From Actinomycetota bacterium (GTDB lineage: Bacteria > Actinomycetota > Acidimicrobiia > Acidimicrobiales > BP-101): a stretch of DNA of 9,226 bases. Location of the stretch: assembly GCA_030838265.1 (NCBI GenBank), contig JAUTXA010000216.1:1-9226 (forward strand), in the 5' to 3' direction. Shown piece after piece: positions 1 to 5,551 of this stretch. The position numbers and the translations under genes were made by a program. The notes beneath the pieces were generated by a model that was given only the letters and a program-made list of their open reading frames with translations, ran no database searches and had not been told where the DNA came from. Each line of letters opens with the position of its first letter. The stretch's first letter is position 1.

Positions 1-90
1 GGCGCCCGCCGCCGACAGCCGCTTGGCCGTGGCCAGCCCCAGCCCTGACGCGCCGCCGGTGATGAGTGCTCCTGCTCCGTTGATCTGCAT
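1..90 (-). CDS. SDR-family oxidoreductase, N-terminal 30 residues only (runs off the left edge)
   Basis: Read on the minus strand from the ATG at 90-88, the sequence encodes MQINGAGALITGGASGLG and then an LATAKRLSAAGA helix. This is the first beta strand and the TGxxxGxG NAD(P)-binding turn of a classical short-chain dehydrogenase/reductase. The frame is open to base 1, so the catalytic Ser-Tyr-Lys half lies outside the window. The start resembles type-2 3-hydroxyacyl-CoA dehydrogenases (HSD10-like), but 30 residues cannot settle the substrate. There is no Shine-Dalgarno site. A TAGAGT hexamer at 104-99 sits 8 nt before the ATG, which suggests a leaderless transcript. The gene is divergent from the acetyltransferase gene that starts at 129. 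Confidence 0.85.
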   Translation of the reverse strand, partial: MQINGAGALITGGASGLGLATAKRLSAAGA

Positions 91-98
91 GGGCGGGG

Positions 99-104
99 AC
101 TCTA
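99..104 (-). promoter_or_regulatory. Putative -10 hexamer (TAGAGT) of the left-edge SDR gene
   Basis: On the minus strand TAGAGT matches the TANNNT form of actinobacterial -10 elements and lies 8 nt upstream of the ATG at 90. That spacing would put the transcription start at or next to the start codon. I see no clear -35 element. This is inferred from position and composition only. Confidence 0.35.
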
Positions 105-114
105 GTGAGCGCCG

Positions 115-120
115 TAGATT
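115..120 (+). promoter_or_regulatory. Putative -10 hexamer (TAGATT) of the acetyltransferase gene
   Basis: TAGATT fits TANNNT and lies 8 nt before the ATG at 129, mirroring the arrangement on the opposite strand at 99-104. This spacing is the main reason for preferring the ATG at 129 over the in-frame GTG at 105, because the hexamer would be inside the gene if translation began at 105. No convincing -35 is visible. Confidence 0.35.
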
Positions 121-128
121 TCCCACAC

Positions 129-623
129 ATGGCGATCACCGTCCGGGCTGTCGAGTACCCCGCCGACACCGACGCCATCCGGCAGTGGGAGGAGCGGACC
201 TGGCGAATCGCCGAGGTTGCCCGGCTCGATGAGCTGATCGACACCGTCGGCCTGCCCGGCTTCTGGGCCCTCGATGCCAACGGCACTCGGGTCGGCCTCG
301 TGCTGCTGCGGCCCGACGAGGTCCGGGGGCTCGAGGTGATCAGCCTGTTGGCTCGTCCCGAGGGATCGGGCGTCGGGCGGGCGCTGATGAACGCCGCCCT
401 CGACGCCGCTCGGCACGCCGGTGAGCGCCGACTCTGGCTGGCCACGACCAACGACAACACCCGCGCCCTGCGCTTCTACCAACGCTGGGGGATGGACCTG
501 GTCGCTATCCACCGCCACGCCGTCACCCGAGCACGCGACGAGCTGAAGCCGTCGATCCCGCTGCTGGGCCAGGACAACATCCCGCTCCGTCACGAGATCG
601 AGCTCGAACGCCTCCTAGATTGA
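129..623 (+). CDS. GNAT-family N-acetyltransferase
   Basis: A 164-aa protein with the usual GNAT length and layout. It has an N-terminal beta strand (ITVRAVEY), a central strand ending in EVISLLARP, then the acetyl-CoA pyrophosphate loop of motif A, RPEGSGVGRAL (residues 76-86, the R/Q-x-x-G-x-G/A pattern). The motif B region NDNTRALRFYQRWGM follows, with Y117 in the place of the general-acid tyrosine. The acyl acceptor cannot be read from the sequence. An in-frame GTG at 105 would add eight residues and has a GGGCGGGG stretch at 91-98 before it. I prefer the ATG at 129 because of the TAGATT hexamer 8 nt upstream. The stop codon is 5 nt before the next gene's GTG, so the gene probably leads a run with the 265-aa protein and fumarylacetoacetase. 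Why an acetyltransferase belongs there is unclear. Confidence 0.85.
   Translation: MAITVRAVEYPADTDAIRQWEERTWRIAEVARLDELIDTVGLPGFWALDANGTRVGLVLLRPDEVRGLEVISLLARPEGSGVGRALMNAALDAARHAGERRLWLATTNDNTRALRFYQRWGMDLVAIHRHAVTRARDELKPSIPLLGQDNIPLRHEIELERLLD
616..621 (+). promoter_or_regulatory. Putative internal -10 hexamer (TAGATT) before the 265-aa gene
   Basis: The same TAGATT as at 115-120 spans the last codons of the acetyltransferase gene and lies 7 nt before the GTG at 629. It could drive a separate leaderless transcript for the uncharacterised gene and fumarylacetoacetase, in addition to read-through. This is inferred from spacing only. Confidence 0.3.
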
Positions 624-628
624 GGGCC

Positions 629-1426
629 GTGGACAATGCCGTCCAAGCCTTCCTCACCAACCTCATCGACGACGCCGGACTCTTCCCCCCAGCGACTCTT
701 CCCATGGACGAGGCCGTCGCTGGTCACGTCGCGGCCAAGGCCTCGTCATTCGGCTGGATCATGGACCGCTTCGTGTGCTCGTCGTCCCGCCTCGACGAGC
801 TCGAGGCGGCCCTTCCGCCCGAGGTGGCCGACGAACCCTGGGACCTGGCCGTGGTCGCCGATGGCGACTTCGACCCCACGGTCGATCGCCCCGGGCTGGT
901 CCTGCGCCTCGTCGAGACCCGTGGCCTGCCCGACTTCGACCCGCACCCCAGCATCGAGGTGTTCTGCGAGCAGGTCGACATCGGAACCTGCCTCGAGAAC
1001 GGCCACGGGGCCAAGATCCGCTGCGGCGGGGCGACGGCCGACCTCTACCCATCGCCCGGGGCCGTCGCCGCCTTCGTCGCCGAATGCGCGCAACTCGGCG
1101 TCCGCATGAAGGCCACGGCCGGCCTCCATCACCCGGTCCGCGCCGTCGACCCGGCGACGGGCATCACCAACCACGGTTTCCTCAACGTGGTCGGCGCCGC
1201 CGTCCTGGCCCACGGCGGCACGACCGACGAGGCCATCCTCACCGCGCTCGTCGCCGAGGAGGACCCCGCCGCCTTCACCCTGAACCACGAGATCTACCGA
1301 TGGCGCGACCTCGCAGCCAACGCGGCCCAGATCGCCGATGCCCGCCGCGAGCTGTTCGTGGGCATCGGCAGCTGCAGCTTCACCGAACCGGTCGGCGACC
1401 TCGTTTCCCTCGGGATGCTGTCGTGA
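629..1426 (+). CDS. Conserved protein of unknown function, translationally coupled to fumarylacetoacetase
   Basis: A 265-aa soluble protein with no signal peptide or membrane segment. I recognise the sequence type as one that recurs in bacteria as 'hypothetical protein', but I know no function for it. Likely conserved blocks are DDAGLFPPA (residues 14-22), GAKIRCGG (127-134, with K129 and R131), MKATAGLHHP (160-169, with K161, H167 and H168) and HGFLN (182-186). Short beta-like segments alternate with helices, as in a TIM barrel, and the lysines and histidines could form an active site. That part is inference. Start choice: GTG at 629 has TAGATT 7 nt upstream. A TTG at 620 would overlap the preceding stop by 4 nt but has no ribosome site. 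The stop overlaps the GTG of fumarylacetoacetase as GTGA, so the two are probably translated together, pointing to aromatic or tyrosine breakdown. Confidence 0.8.
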   Translation: MDNAVQAFLTNLIDDAGLFPPATLPMDEAVAGHVAAKASSFGWIMDRFVCSSSRLDELEAALPPEVADEPWDLAVVADGDFDPTVDRPGLVLRLVETRGLPDFDPHPSIEVFCEQVDIGTCLENGHGAKIRCGGATADLYPSPGAVAAFVAECAQLGVRMKATAGLHHPVRAVDPATGITNHGFLNVVGAAVLAHGGTTDEAILTALVAEEDPAAFTLNHEIYRWRDLAANAAQIADARRELFVGIGSCSFTEPVGDLVSLGMLS

Positions 1427-2628
1427 CGGACGGCGAGCATCGCGGCGGAAGCACAGGCTTCGGGCTCGAGCACCTGCCCTACGGCGTCTTCTCACCGGGC
1501 CGAGGGAGCGAGCGGCGCGTCGGCGTCCGCTTCGGTGACGGTGTCGTCGACGTGGGCGCCCTTCTCGACGACGACACCTTCCGCCAGCCGACCCTCAACG
1601 CCTTCCTCGCCCAAGGCCCGCCCCGGTGGGCCGAGGTCAGAACCCGTCTCCACGAGGCGCTCTCGGATGACCGCGCCTCGCGCTCCCTCGATCACACCCG
1701 CCCCATCGACGACGTCACGCTGCACCTGCCCTTCGCCGTCGGCGACTACGTCGACTTCTACTCATCGATCGAGCACGCCACCAACCTCGGCCGCATCATG
1801 CGCCCCGACTCCGAGCCGCTCCTCCCCAACTGGCGCCATCTCCCGGTCGGCTACCACGGCCGCTCGGGGACGGTGGTGGTCAGCGGGACCCCCATCACCC
1901 GCCCCTCTGGCCAGACAAAGGCCGGCGACGCCGCCGCCCCCTCCTTCGGCCCAACCCGCCTCCTCGACATCGAGCTCGAGGTCGGCTTCGTCACCGGCGG
2001 CTCCGGCAACCCGCTCGGCGAGCCCATCCCGGTCAAACAAGCCCTCGACCACATCTTCGGCGTCGTCCTCGTCAACGACTGGAGCGCTCGCGACATCCAG
2101 GGGTGGGAGTACCAACCGCTCGGGCCCTTCCTCGGCAAGTCCTTCGCCACGTCGATCTCGGCGTGGGTCACGCCCCTCGAGGCCCTGCGCCCGTACTTCG
2201 TCGATGGGCCGACGCAGGAGCCGCCCGTCCTGCCCTACCTGCGCGCCGCCGAGCCCCGCAACCTCGACCTCGACCTCAGCGTCGAGCTGACCCCCACCGG
2301 CGGCGCTCACGCCTACCCGGTCTCGCGCACGACCTTCCGCCACCTCTACTGGTCGATGGCCCAGCAGCTGGCCCACGCCACAGCCAACGGCGCCACCATC
2401 CGACCCGGCGACCTCTTCGCGTCCGGGACGGTGTCGGGCTCCGAGCCCGGCACCATGGGCAGCTTCATCGAGCTCACCTGGCGGGGTGCTCGCCCCCTCG
2501 ACTTGGCGGACGGGTCGACGCGCGCCTTCCTCGAGGACGGCGACACCGTGACCCTCCGAGGCTCGACCCCCGACGGCATCATCGCCCTCGGCGACGTCGC
2601 CGGGACGATCGAGCCCGCCCGCTACTGA
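1423..2628 (+). CDS. fahA: Fumarylacetoacetase (fumarylacetoacetate hydrolase)
   Basis: Hydrolyses the C-C bond of 4-fumarylacetoacetate to fumarate and acetoacetate, the last step of tyrosine/homogentisate breakdown in the cytosol. The 401-aa length fits the family (about 420). The N-terminal SH3-like domain opens with FGLEHLPYGVFSPG. The catalytic domain keeps the known residues of mouse FAH: D111 and Y113 with the general base H118 (DFYSSIEHATN), R127, the Y of GYHGR (about 144), E184 and E186 (DIELEVGF) and D219 (NDWSARDIQ) as metal ligands. GPFLGKSF and SGSEPGTMGSFIELTW also match. The start is the GTG at 1423, which overlaps the upstream stop as GTGA. The frame is open far upstream, but FGLEHLPYG marks the true N-terminus. 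No own Shine-Dalgarno site is evident, so translation is probably coupled. Homogentisate dioxygenase is not in the window. Confidence 0.96.
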   Translation: MTDGEHRGGSTGFGLEHLPYGVFSPGRGSERRVGVRFGDGVVDVGALLDDDTFRQPTLNAFLAQGPPRWAEVRTRLHEALSDDRASRSLDHTRPIDDVTLHLPFAVGDYVDFYSSIEHATNLGRIMRPDSEPLLPNWRHLPVGYHGRSGTVVVSGTPITRPSGQTKAGDAAAPSFGPTRLLDIELEVGFVTGGSGNPLGEPIPVKQALDHIFGVVLVNDWSARDIQGWEYQPLGPFLGKSFATSISAWVTPLEALRPYFVDGPTQEPPVLPYLRAAEPRNLDLDLSVELTPTGGAHAYPVSRTTFRHLYWSMAQQLAHATANGATIRPGDLFASGTVSGSEPGTMGSFIELTWRGARPLDLADGSTRAFLEDGDTVTLRGSTPDGIIALGDVAGTIEPARY

Positions 2629-2636
2629 CGGCGGGG

Positions 2637-3374
2637 CTACATCGACACCGACCGCAAGGCGGCCAGCCCTCCTTCGTCCCCGAAGACCTCGAGGCGAGCA
2701 TCGCCGACGAAGATCCGGCCCCACAGCGCCAGCAGCAGATCGGACGCAGTGGCGCGCACGGCGGCGTCGCCCTTGCCATGCCCCAGTCGCTGCCACGTGA
2801 ACTCCCCACCACCGAAGCGGATGAGCCACTCGCCATCGGTGTCGGTGGCGTGCAGGTGCAGCGACTGCGGCGCCGCGCCCTTGGCCACGTCCGGGAGGGT
2901 GAAGTGCTCGAGGAACTCATCGACGCCGTCGACCGCCAGCTCGGGGTCGATCGGGGTCGCCCCCTCGAGGCCGCCTGCCGCCAGATCGGCGTCCCACCGA
3001 TGGACCCCCGTCTCCTGGGCCATCCGGCGCTGGATGAACCCCATCTCCTGACGGTTGCTCCACGTCCACACCGGGGTGGACGGGTCGGCGTCGGCCAACA
3101 CGCGCAGCAGCCACTCGAGCTGCTCTCGGCTCCACGCCACCAGCTCATGGGCCTCCGGTCGCGTCGCCGGCTCGACGCCCTCGAAGGCGAGCGACCCCTT
3201 CTCGGCGATCGTGGCCCAGAAGCGGTGGACGCCGCCGATGTGCCAGACCAGATCGCCCCCGTCCCAATCGGGACACGACGGGACGGGCGCACCCATGGCC
3301 CCCTCGGCCGCGGCCAGCAGGGTCGCTCCGTCGGTGCGGGTCGATGCCAGATAACGCTCGGGTCCGAGGCTCAT
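2637..3374 (-). CDS. Mycothiol-dependent maleylpyruvate isomerase family protein
   Basis: A 245-aa protein of the MDMPI/DinB-like family (TIGR03083 type). The N-terminal four-helix metal domain contains CPDWDGGDLVWHIGGVHRFW (residues 34-53) and ETGVHRWDAD (121-130). H45, E121 and H125 fit the His/Glu-xxx-His zinc triad of Corynebacterium maleylpyruvate isomerase. The C-terminal domain (from about residue 140, with LHLHATD and ASDLLLALWGR) fits the MDMPI C-terminal domain. Family members use mycothiol for cis-trans isomerisation or other thiol chemistry, and most actinobacterial paralogues are uncharacterised. It ends 8 nt from the fumarylacetoacetase stop in opposite orientation, which makes maleylacetoacetate a possible substrate (inference). 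The ATG at 3374 has no ribosome site but has CATGAT 6 nt upstream. It diverges from the MFS gene across 17 nt. Confidence 0.9.
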   Translation of the reverse strand: MSLGPERYLASTRTDGATLLAAAEGAMGAPVPSCPDWDGGDLVWHIGGVHRFWATIAEKGSLAFEGVEPATRPEAHELVAWSREQLEWLLRVLADADPSTPVWTWSNRQEMGFIQRRMAQETGVHRWDADLAAGGLEGATPIDPELAVDGVDEFLEHFTLPDVAKGAAPQSLHLHATDTDGEWLIRFGGGEFTWQRLGHGKGDAAVRATASDLLLALWGRIFVGDARLEVFGDEGGLAALRSVSM

Positions 3375-3376
3375 GG

Positions 3377-3389
3377 GGCCATCATGGCC
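3377..3389. promoter_or_regulatory. Perfect 13-nt palindrome in the 17-nt gap between divergent isomerase-like and MFS genes
   Basis: GGCCAT-C-ATGGCC is a perfect inverted repeat with a single central base. It fills most of the gap between the ATG at 3374 (minus) and the GTG at 3392 (plus). Each strand carries an -10-like hexamer exactly 6 nt before its start codon: CATGAT on the minus strand (3386-3381) and CATCAT on the plus strand (3380-3385). It may be a shared operator, overlapping divergent -10 elements, or both. The hexamers match TATAAT at four of six positions. The function is inferred. Confidence 0.35.
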
Positions 3390-3391
3390 GA

Positions 3392-4786
3392 GTGGTGACG
3401 ACCGAGAGACGGGCCGATGGTGTGTGGTCGTCGCATCTGCGCACGCTCACCGTCGGCCTGGTCATGAGCGTCACCCTGGTGGCGTCGGAGCAGCTGGCCG
3501 TCGCCACCGTCCTTCCCCGCGTGGCCCGCGACCTGCACGGCCACACCCTCTATGGCTGGGTGTTCAGCGCCTTCATCCTCGGCAGCCTGGTGGGGACGGT
3601 GGTCGCCGGCCAGCAGGTCGACAGGGCCGGGCCGGCTCCCGCCTTCACCGTCGGTGCCAGCCTCTTCGCCGTCGGCCTCGTCATCGGCGGGCTGGCCCAG
3701 CACATGCCGGTGCTGGTGGCGGGACGGGCCGTGCAGGGCTTCGGCGCCGGCGCCGTTCCGGCCGTGGCCTACGCCGTGATCGGCCGGGCCTATCCCGACG
3801 CGCTCCGTCCCCGCATGTTCGCCATCCTCTCGACGGCGTGGGTCGTCCCTGGCTTGGCCGGCCCCGCCCTCGCCGGCCTCGTCTCCGAGCACTTCGGGTG
3901 GCGCGCCGTCTTCCTCGGGCTCCTCCCGCTGGTGGCGATAGCAGTGGCGCTGACCGTCACCGCCCTGCGCGGCGTCGGGGCGCCAACGGTGGCGCGGCCG
4001 GCCCCGTCGAGTCGCACCCGGCTCGCCATCGTCCTCGCCGTCGGCACCGCTGTCTTCCTGACCGGCTCGACGTCGCACCGACCGGCGGTCGCCTTCCCGC
4101 TGGCGGCCCTCGGCCTGGCCATCGCCTTTCGCCCCTTGCGCCGCCTCTTGCCGCCCGGCACCTTGCAAGGCCGGCCCGGCCTCCCCGCCGCCATCGCCAT
4201 GCGCGGCCTCAACAACTTCGCCTTCTTCGGCGCCGACGCCTTCGTTCCCCTCGCCCTCACGCGGGTGCGCCACCAATCGACGCTCTTCGGCGGCGCCGCC
4301 CTCACCGCGGCCACCCTCACGTGGACGGCGGGCGCCTGGATCCAGGCCCGCTTCATCAACCGGATCGGAGCCCGGCGCCTGGTGCGAGAAGGCCTCGGTT
4401 TGATCGTGGTCGGGGTCACCCTCGCCTTGGTCACGCTGTCGAGCGCCGTCCCCGCCGCGTTGGGCATTGTGGCCTGGGCCATCGCCGGGCTCGGCATGGG
4501 GCTGGCCTACGCACCCATCAGCCTCGTCGTCCTGCGTGAAGCGCCGGAGGGCGAGGAGGGCACGTCGTCGGCCTCGATGCAGCTGGCCGACAACCTCGGC
4601 GTGGCCCTCGGCACCGGCTTGGGCGGCGCCGCCATCGCCTACGGCGAGATCGCCCACTGGGCGCCGGGCGCGGGCATCGCCATCGCCTTCGGCCTGGCCC
4701 TCGCCGTGGCCGTCGTCGGCGCGGTGGCGTCGAGCGGGCTACCCGGCCCCGAGGCCGTCGAGCAGCTCGAGCACCTCAGCCCGTGA
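3392..4786 (+). CDS. MFS transporter, probable drug:H+ antiporter (DHA2-like, about 14 membrane segments)
   Basis: A 464-aa polytopic membrane protein. I count about 14 hydrophobic segments from roughly residue 20 to 450. Loop 2-3 holds motif A as GQQVDRAG (residues 73-80, G-x-x-x-D-R-x-G). The fifth segment holds antiporter motif C as PGLAGPALAG (from residue 153), typical of drug/H+ exporters. The first segment ends in SEQLAVATVLP, like the start of DHA2 proteins. The substrate is unknown. Start choice: GTG at 3392 or 3395. An ATG at 3344 in the same frame would lie inside the divergent isomerase-like gene and adds residues that do not look like MFS. There is no clear Shine-Dalgarno site, and CATCAT lies 6 nt before 3392. 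The 3' end overlaps the opposing kinase-like gene by 48 nt. Confidence 0.9.
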   Translation: MVTTERRADGVWSSHLRTLTVGLVMSVTLVASEQLAVATVLPRVARDLHGHTLYGWVFSAFILGSLVGTVVAGQQVDRAGPAPAFTVGASLFAVGLVIGGLAQHMPVLVAGRAVQGFGAGAVPAVAYAVIGRAYPDALRPRMFAILSTAWVVPGLAGPALAGLVSEHFGWRAVFLGLLPLVAIAVALTVTALRGVGAPTVARPAPSSRTRLAIVLAVGTAVFLTGSTSHRPAVAFPLAALGLAIAFRPLRRLLPPGTLQGRPGLPAAIAMRGLNNFAFFGADAFVPLALTRVRHQSTLFGGAALTAATLTWTAGAWIQARFINRIGARRLVREGLGLIVVGVTLALVTLSSAVPAALGIVAWAIAGLGMGLAYAPISLVVLREAPEGEEGTSSASMQLADNLGVALGTGLGGAAIAYGEIAHWAPGAGIAIAFGLALAVAVVGAVASSGLPGPEAVEQLEHLSP

Positions 4787-5275
4787 CGTGACGAAGATGA
4801 ACCGCAGGTGGGCGTTGGCCGGGTCGGCGGCCGCGTCGCGATAGCGCTGCCGGTACTTCTCGTAGTTGACCCAGGCCCACCGCACGATGGACTTGTTGGG
4901 GTCGAGGCGCCAGAAGTTCGTGACGGGCTCCCGGTTGCCGTTCCACAGCTCCTCCCGGGTCAGGCTGCGGCGCAACGTCCGTCCGAGCAGCTGACGCATG
5001 AGATCGCGGCGAGAGAGGTCGAACACCACCACCGTGTCGGCGCGGGCCCACACGATGTCGCGGACCCGCGAGTAGTTGCCGTCGATGACCCACCCGTCGC
5101 CCGCCGCCATGGCCGCGGTTTCGGCTCGGAACTCGTCGAGAGGCCGCTCCTGCCACCCCGGCAGGTGGAAGATCGAGTCGAGCTCGAGGAAGGGCACACC
5201 GAGCCGAGCCGCCAGGGCCCGACCGGTGGTGGTCTTGCCCGAGCCCGAGTTCCCGACCATCGACACCCGTCTCAT
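4739..5275 (-). CDS. P-loop NTPase, adenylate-kinase-like / topology-modulation (FlaR-like) family
   Basis: A 178-aa cytosolic nucleotide-binding protein. It begins with MRRVSMVGNSGSGKTTTGRAL, where G8-T15 is Walker A. FLELDSIFHLPGW follows, then GWVIDGNYS and a central strand DTVVVFDLSRRDL, then a basic LID-like stretch (LGRTLRRSLTREELW), a WNGNREP segment and a final strand LRFIFVTSR. This layout is that of the small kinase-like proteins annotated as adenylate kinase, FlaR or 'topology modulation protein'. The true phosphoryl acceptor is unknown. I chose the ATG at 5275. An in-frame GTG at 5290 adds five residues and overlaps the upstream zinc-ribbon stop as GTGA, so it is a real alternative. 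The last 16 codons are antisense to the end of the MFS gene. Confidence 0.88.
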   Translation of the reverse strand: MRRVSMVGNSGSGKTTTGRALAARLGVPFLELDSIFHLPGWQERPLDEFRAETAAMAAGDGWVIDGNYSRVRDIVWARADTVVVFDLSRRDLMRQLLGRTLRRSLTREELWNGNREPVTNFWRLDPNKSIVRWAWVNYEKYRQRYRDAAADPANAHLRFIFVTSRAEVLELLDGLGAG

Positions 5276-5286
5276 GGCGGGCCCGC

Positions 5287-5463
5287 TCACCCTCGGATCG
5301 TCTGCCACCCTTCGCCCTTCTCCCCCTTGCGGCGGATGACCTGCACACCGCAGGACCGGCACCCGACGCGCTCGACCTCGCCACTGCGCCGCGGCTGTTC
5401 GTGCACCAGCTCGCCACAGTGCCCGCAGCGGATCGGTTGCTGGGACTCGCCCGTCGACGCCAT
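5287..5463 (-). CDS. Small zinc-ribbon protein (58 aa)
   Basis: A 58-aa protein with two CxxC knuckles, C13-G-H-C16 (IRCGHCGE) and C35-R-S-C38 (VGCRSCGV), 18 residues apart, and a basic C-terminal tail (RRKGEKGEGW). This is the pattern of a structural zinc ribbon that could bind nucleic acid or protein. No specific family is recognised. The start is the ATG at 5463, because AAGGAGG lies just upstream with a 3-nt spacer. Earlier in-frame starts read low-complexity sequence with no family features. It precedes the kinase-like gene and its stop lies at that gene's 5' end, so the two are probably co-transcribed. Confidence 0.75.
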   Translation of the reverse strand: MASTGESQQPIRCGHCGELVHEQPRRSGEVERVGCRSCGVQVIRRKGEKGEGWQTIRG

Positions 5464-5466
5464 CAC

Positions 5467-5473
5467 CCTCCTT
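5467..5473 (-). promoter_or_regulatory. Ribosome-binding site of the zinc-ribbon gene
   Basis: On the minus strand AAGGAGG, a near-complete match to the anti-Shine-Dalgarno sequence, ends 3 nt before the ATG at 5463. The spacer is short, but this is one of the two strong ribosome sites in the window and it fixes the start of this small gene. Confidence 0.6.
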
Positions 5474-5540
5474 GGCCCATTCCTCCCGGGCGGACCTACG
5501 ATCCTTCCACGGAGGACGGCTTCGCCCTCCGGCCATTCGT

Positions 5541-5546
5541 GGGAGG
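5541..5546 (+). promoter_or_regulatory. Ribosome-binding site of the P450-remnant frame
   Basis: GGGAGG lies 5 nt before the ATG at 5552, close to ideal spacing. It is the only good ribosome site upstream of the SDR gene at 5647, which has none of its own. It probably loads ribosomes for both frames. Confidence 0.65.
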
Positions 5547-5551
5547 CCGCC

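Noticed and set aside
775..1422. The open frame upstream of fumarylacetoacetase, which would add over 200 residues
   Set aside because: It is rich in Arg, Gly and Pro, is the shifted frame of the 265-aa gene, and the family N-terminus (FGLEHLPYG) begins right after the GTG at 1423.
746..1495. Long minus-strand open frame opposite the 265-aa gene
   Set aside because: High GC keeps antisense frames open. The protein is low-complexity with no recognisable domain, while the plus-strand frame has clear conserved blocks.
2629..2636. A terminator between the convergent fumarylacetoacetase and isomerase-like genes
   Set aside because: The gap is 8 nt and no hairpin with a T-run is visible around it.
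1762..2829. Long minus-strand open frame opposite fumarylacetoacetase
   Set aside because: Antisense to a certain gene, low-complexity, and it would overlap the isomerase-like gene.
3371..4657. 428-codon minus-strand frame opposite the MFS gene
   Set aside because: Composition is Gly/Glu/Asp/Arg-rich with no domain. The plus strand gives a complete 14-segment transporter with motifs A and C.
5463..5480. Five-codon mini-frame (MGQGG, stop) before the zinc-ribbon gene with a TGATG overlap
   Set aside because: It mirrors the arrangement on the other strand, but its GGGAGG lies only 1 nt before the ATG, too close to work, and part of it is the zinc-ribbon gene's own ribosome site.
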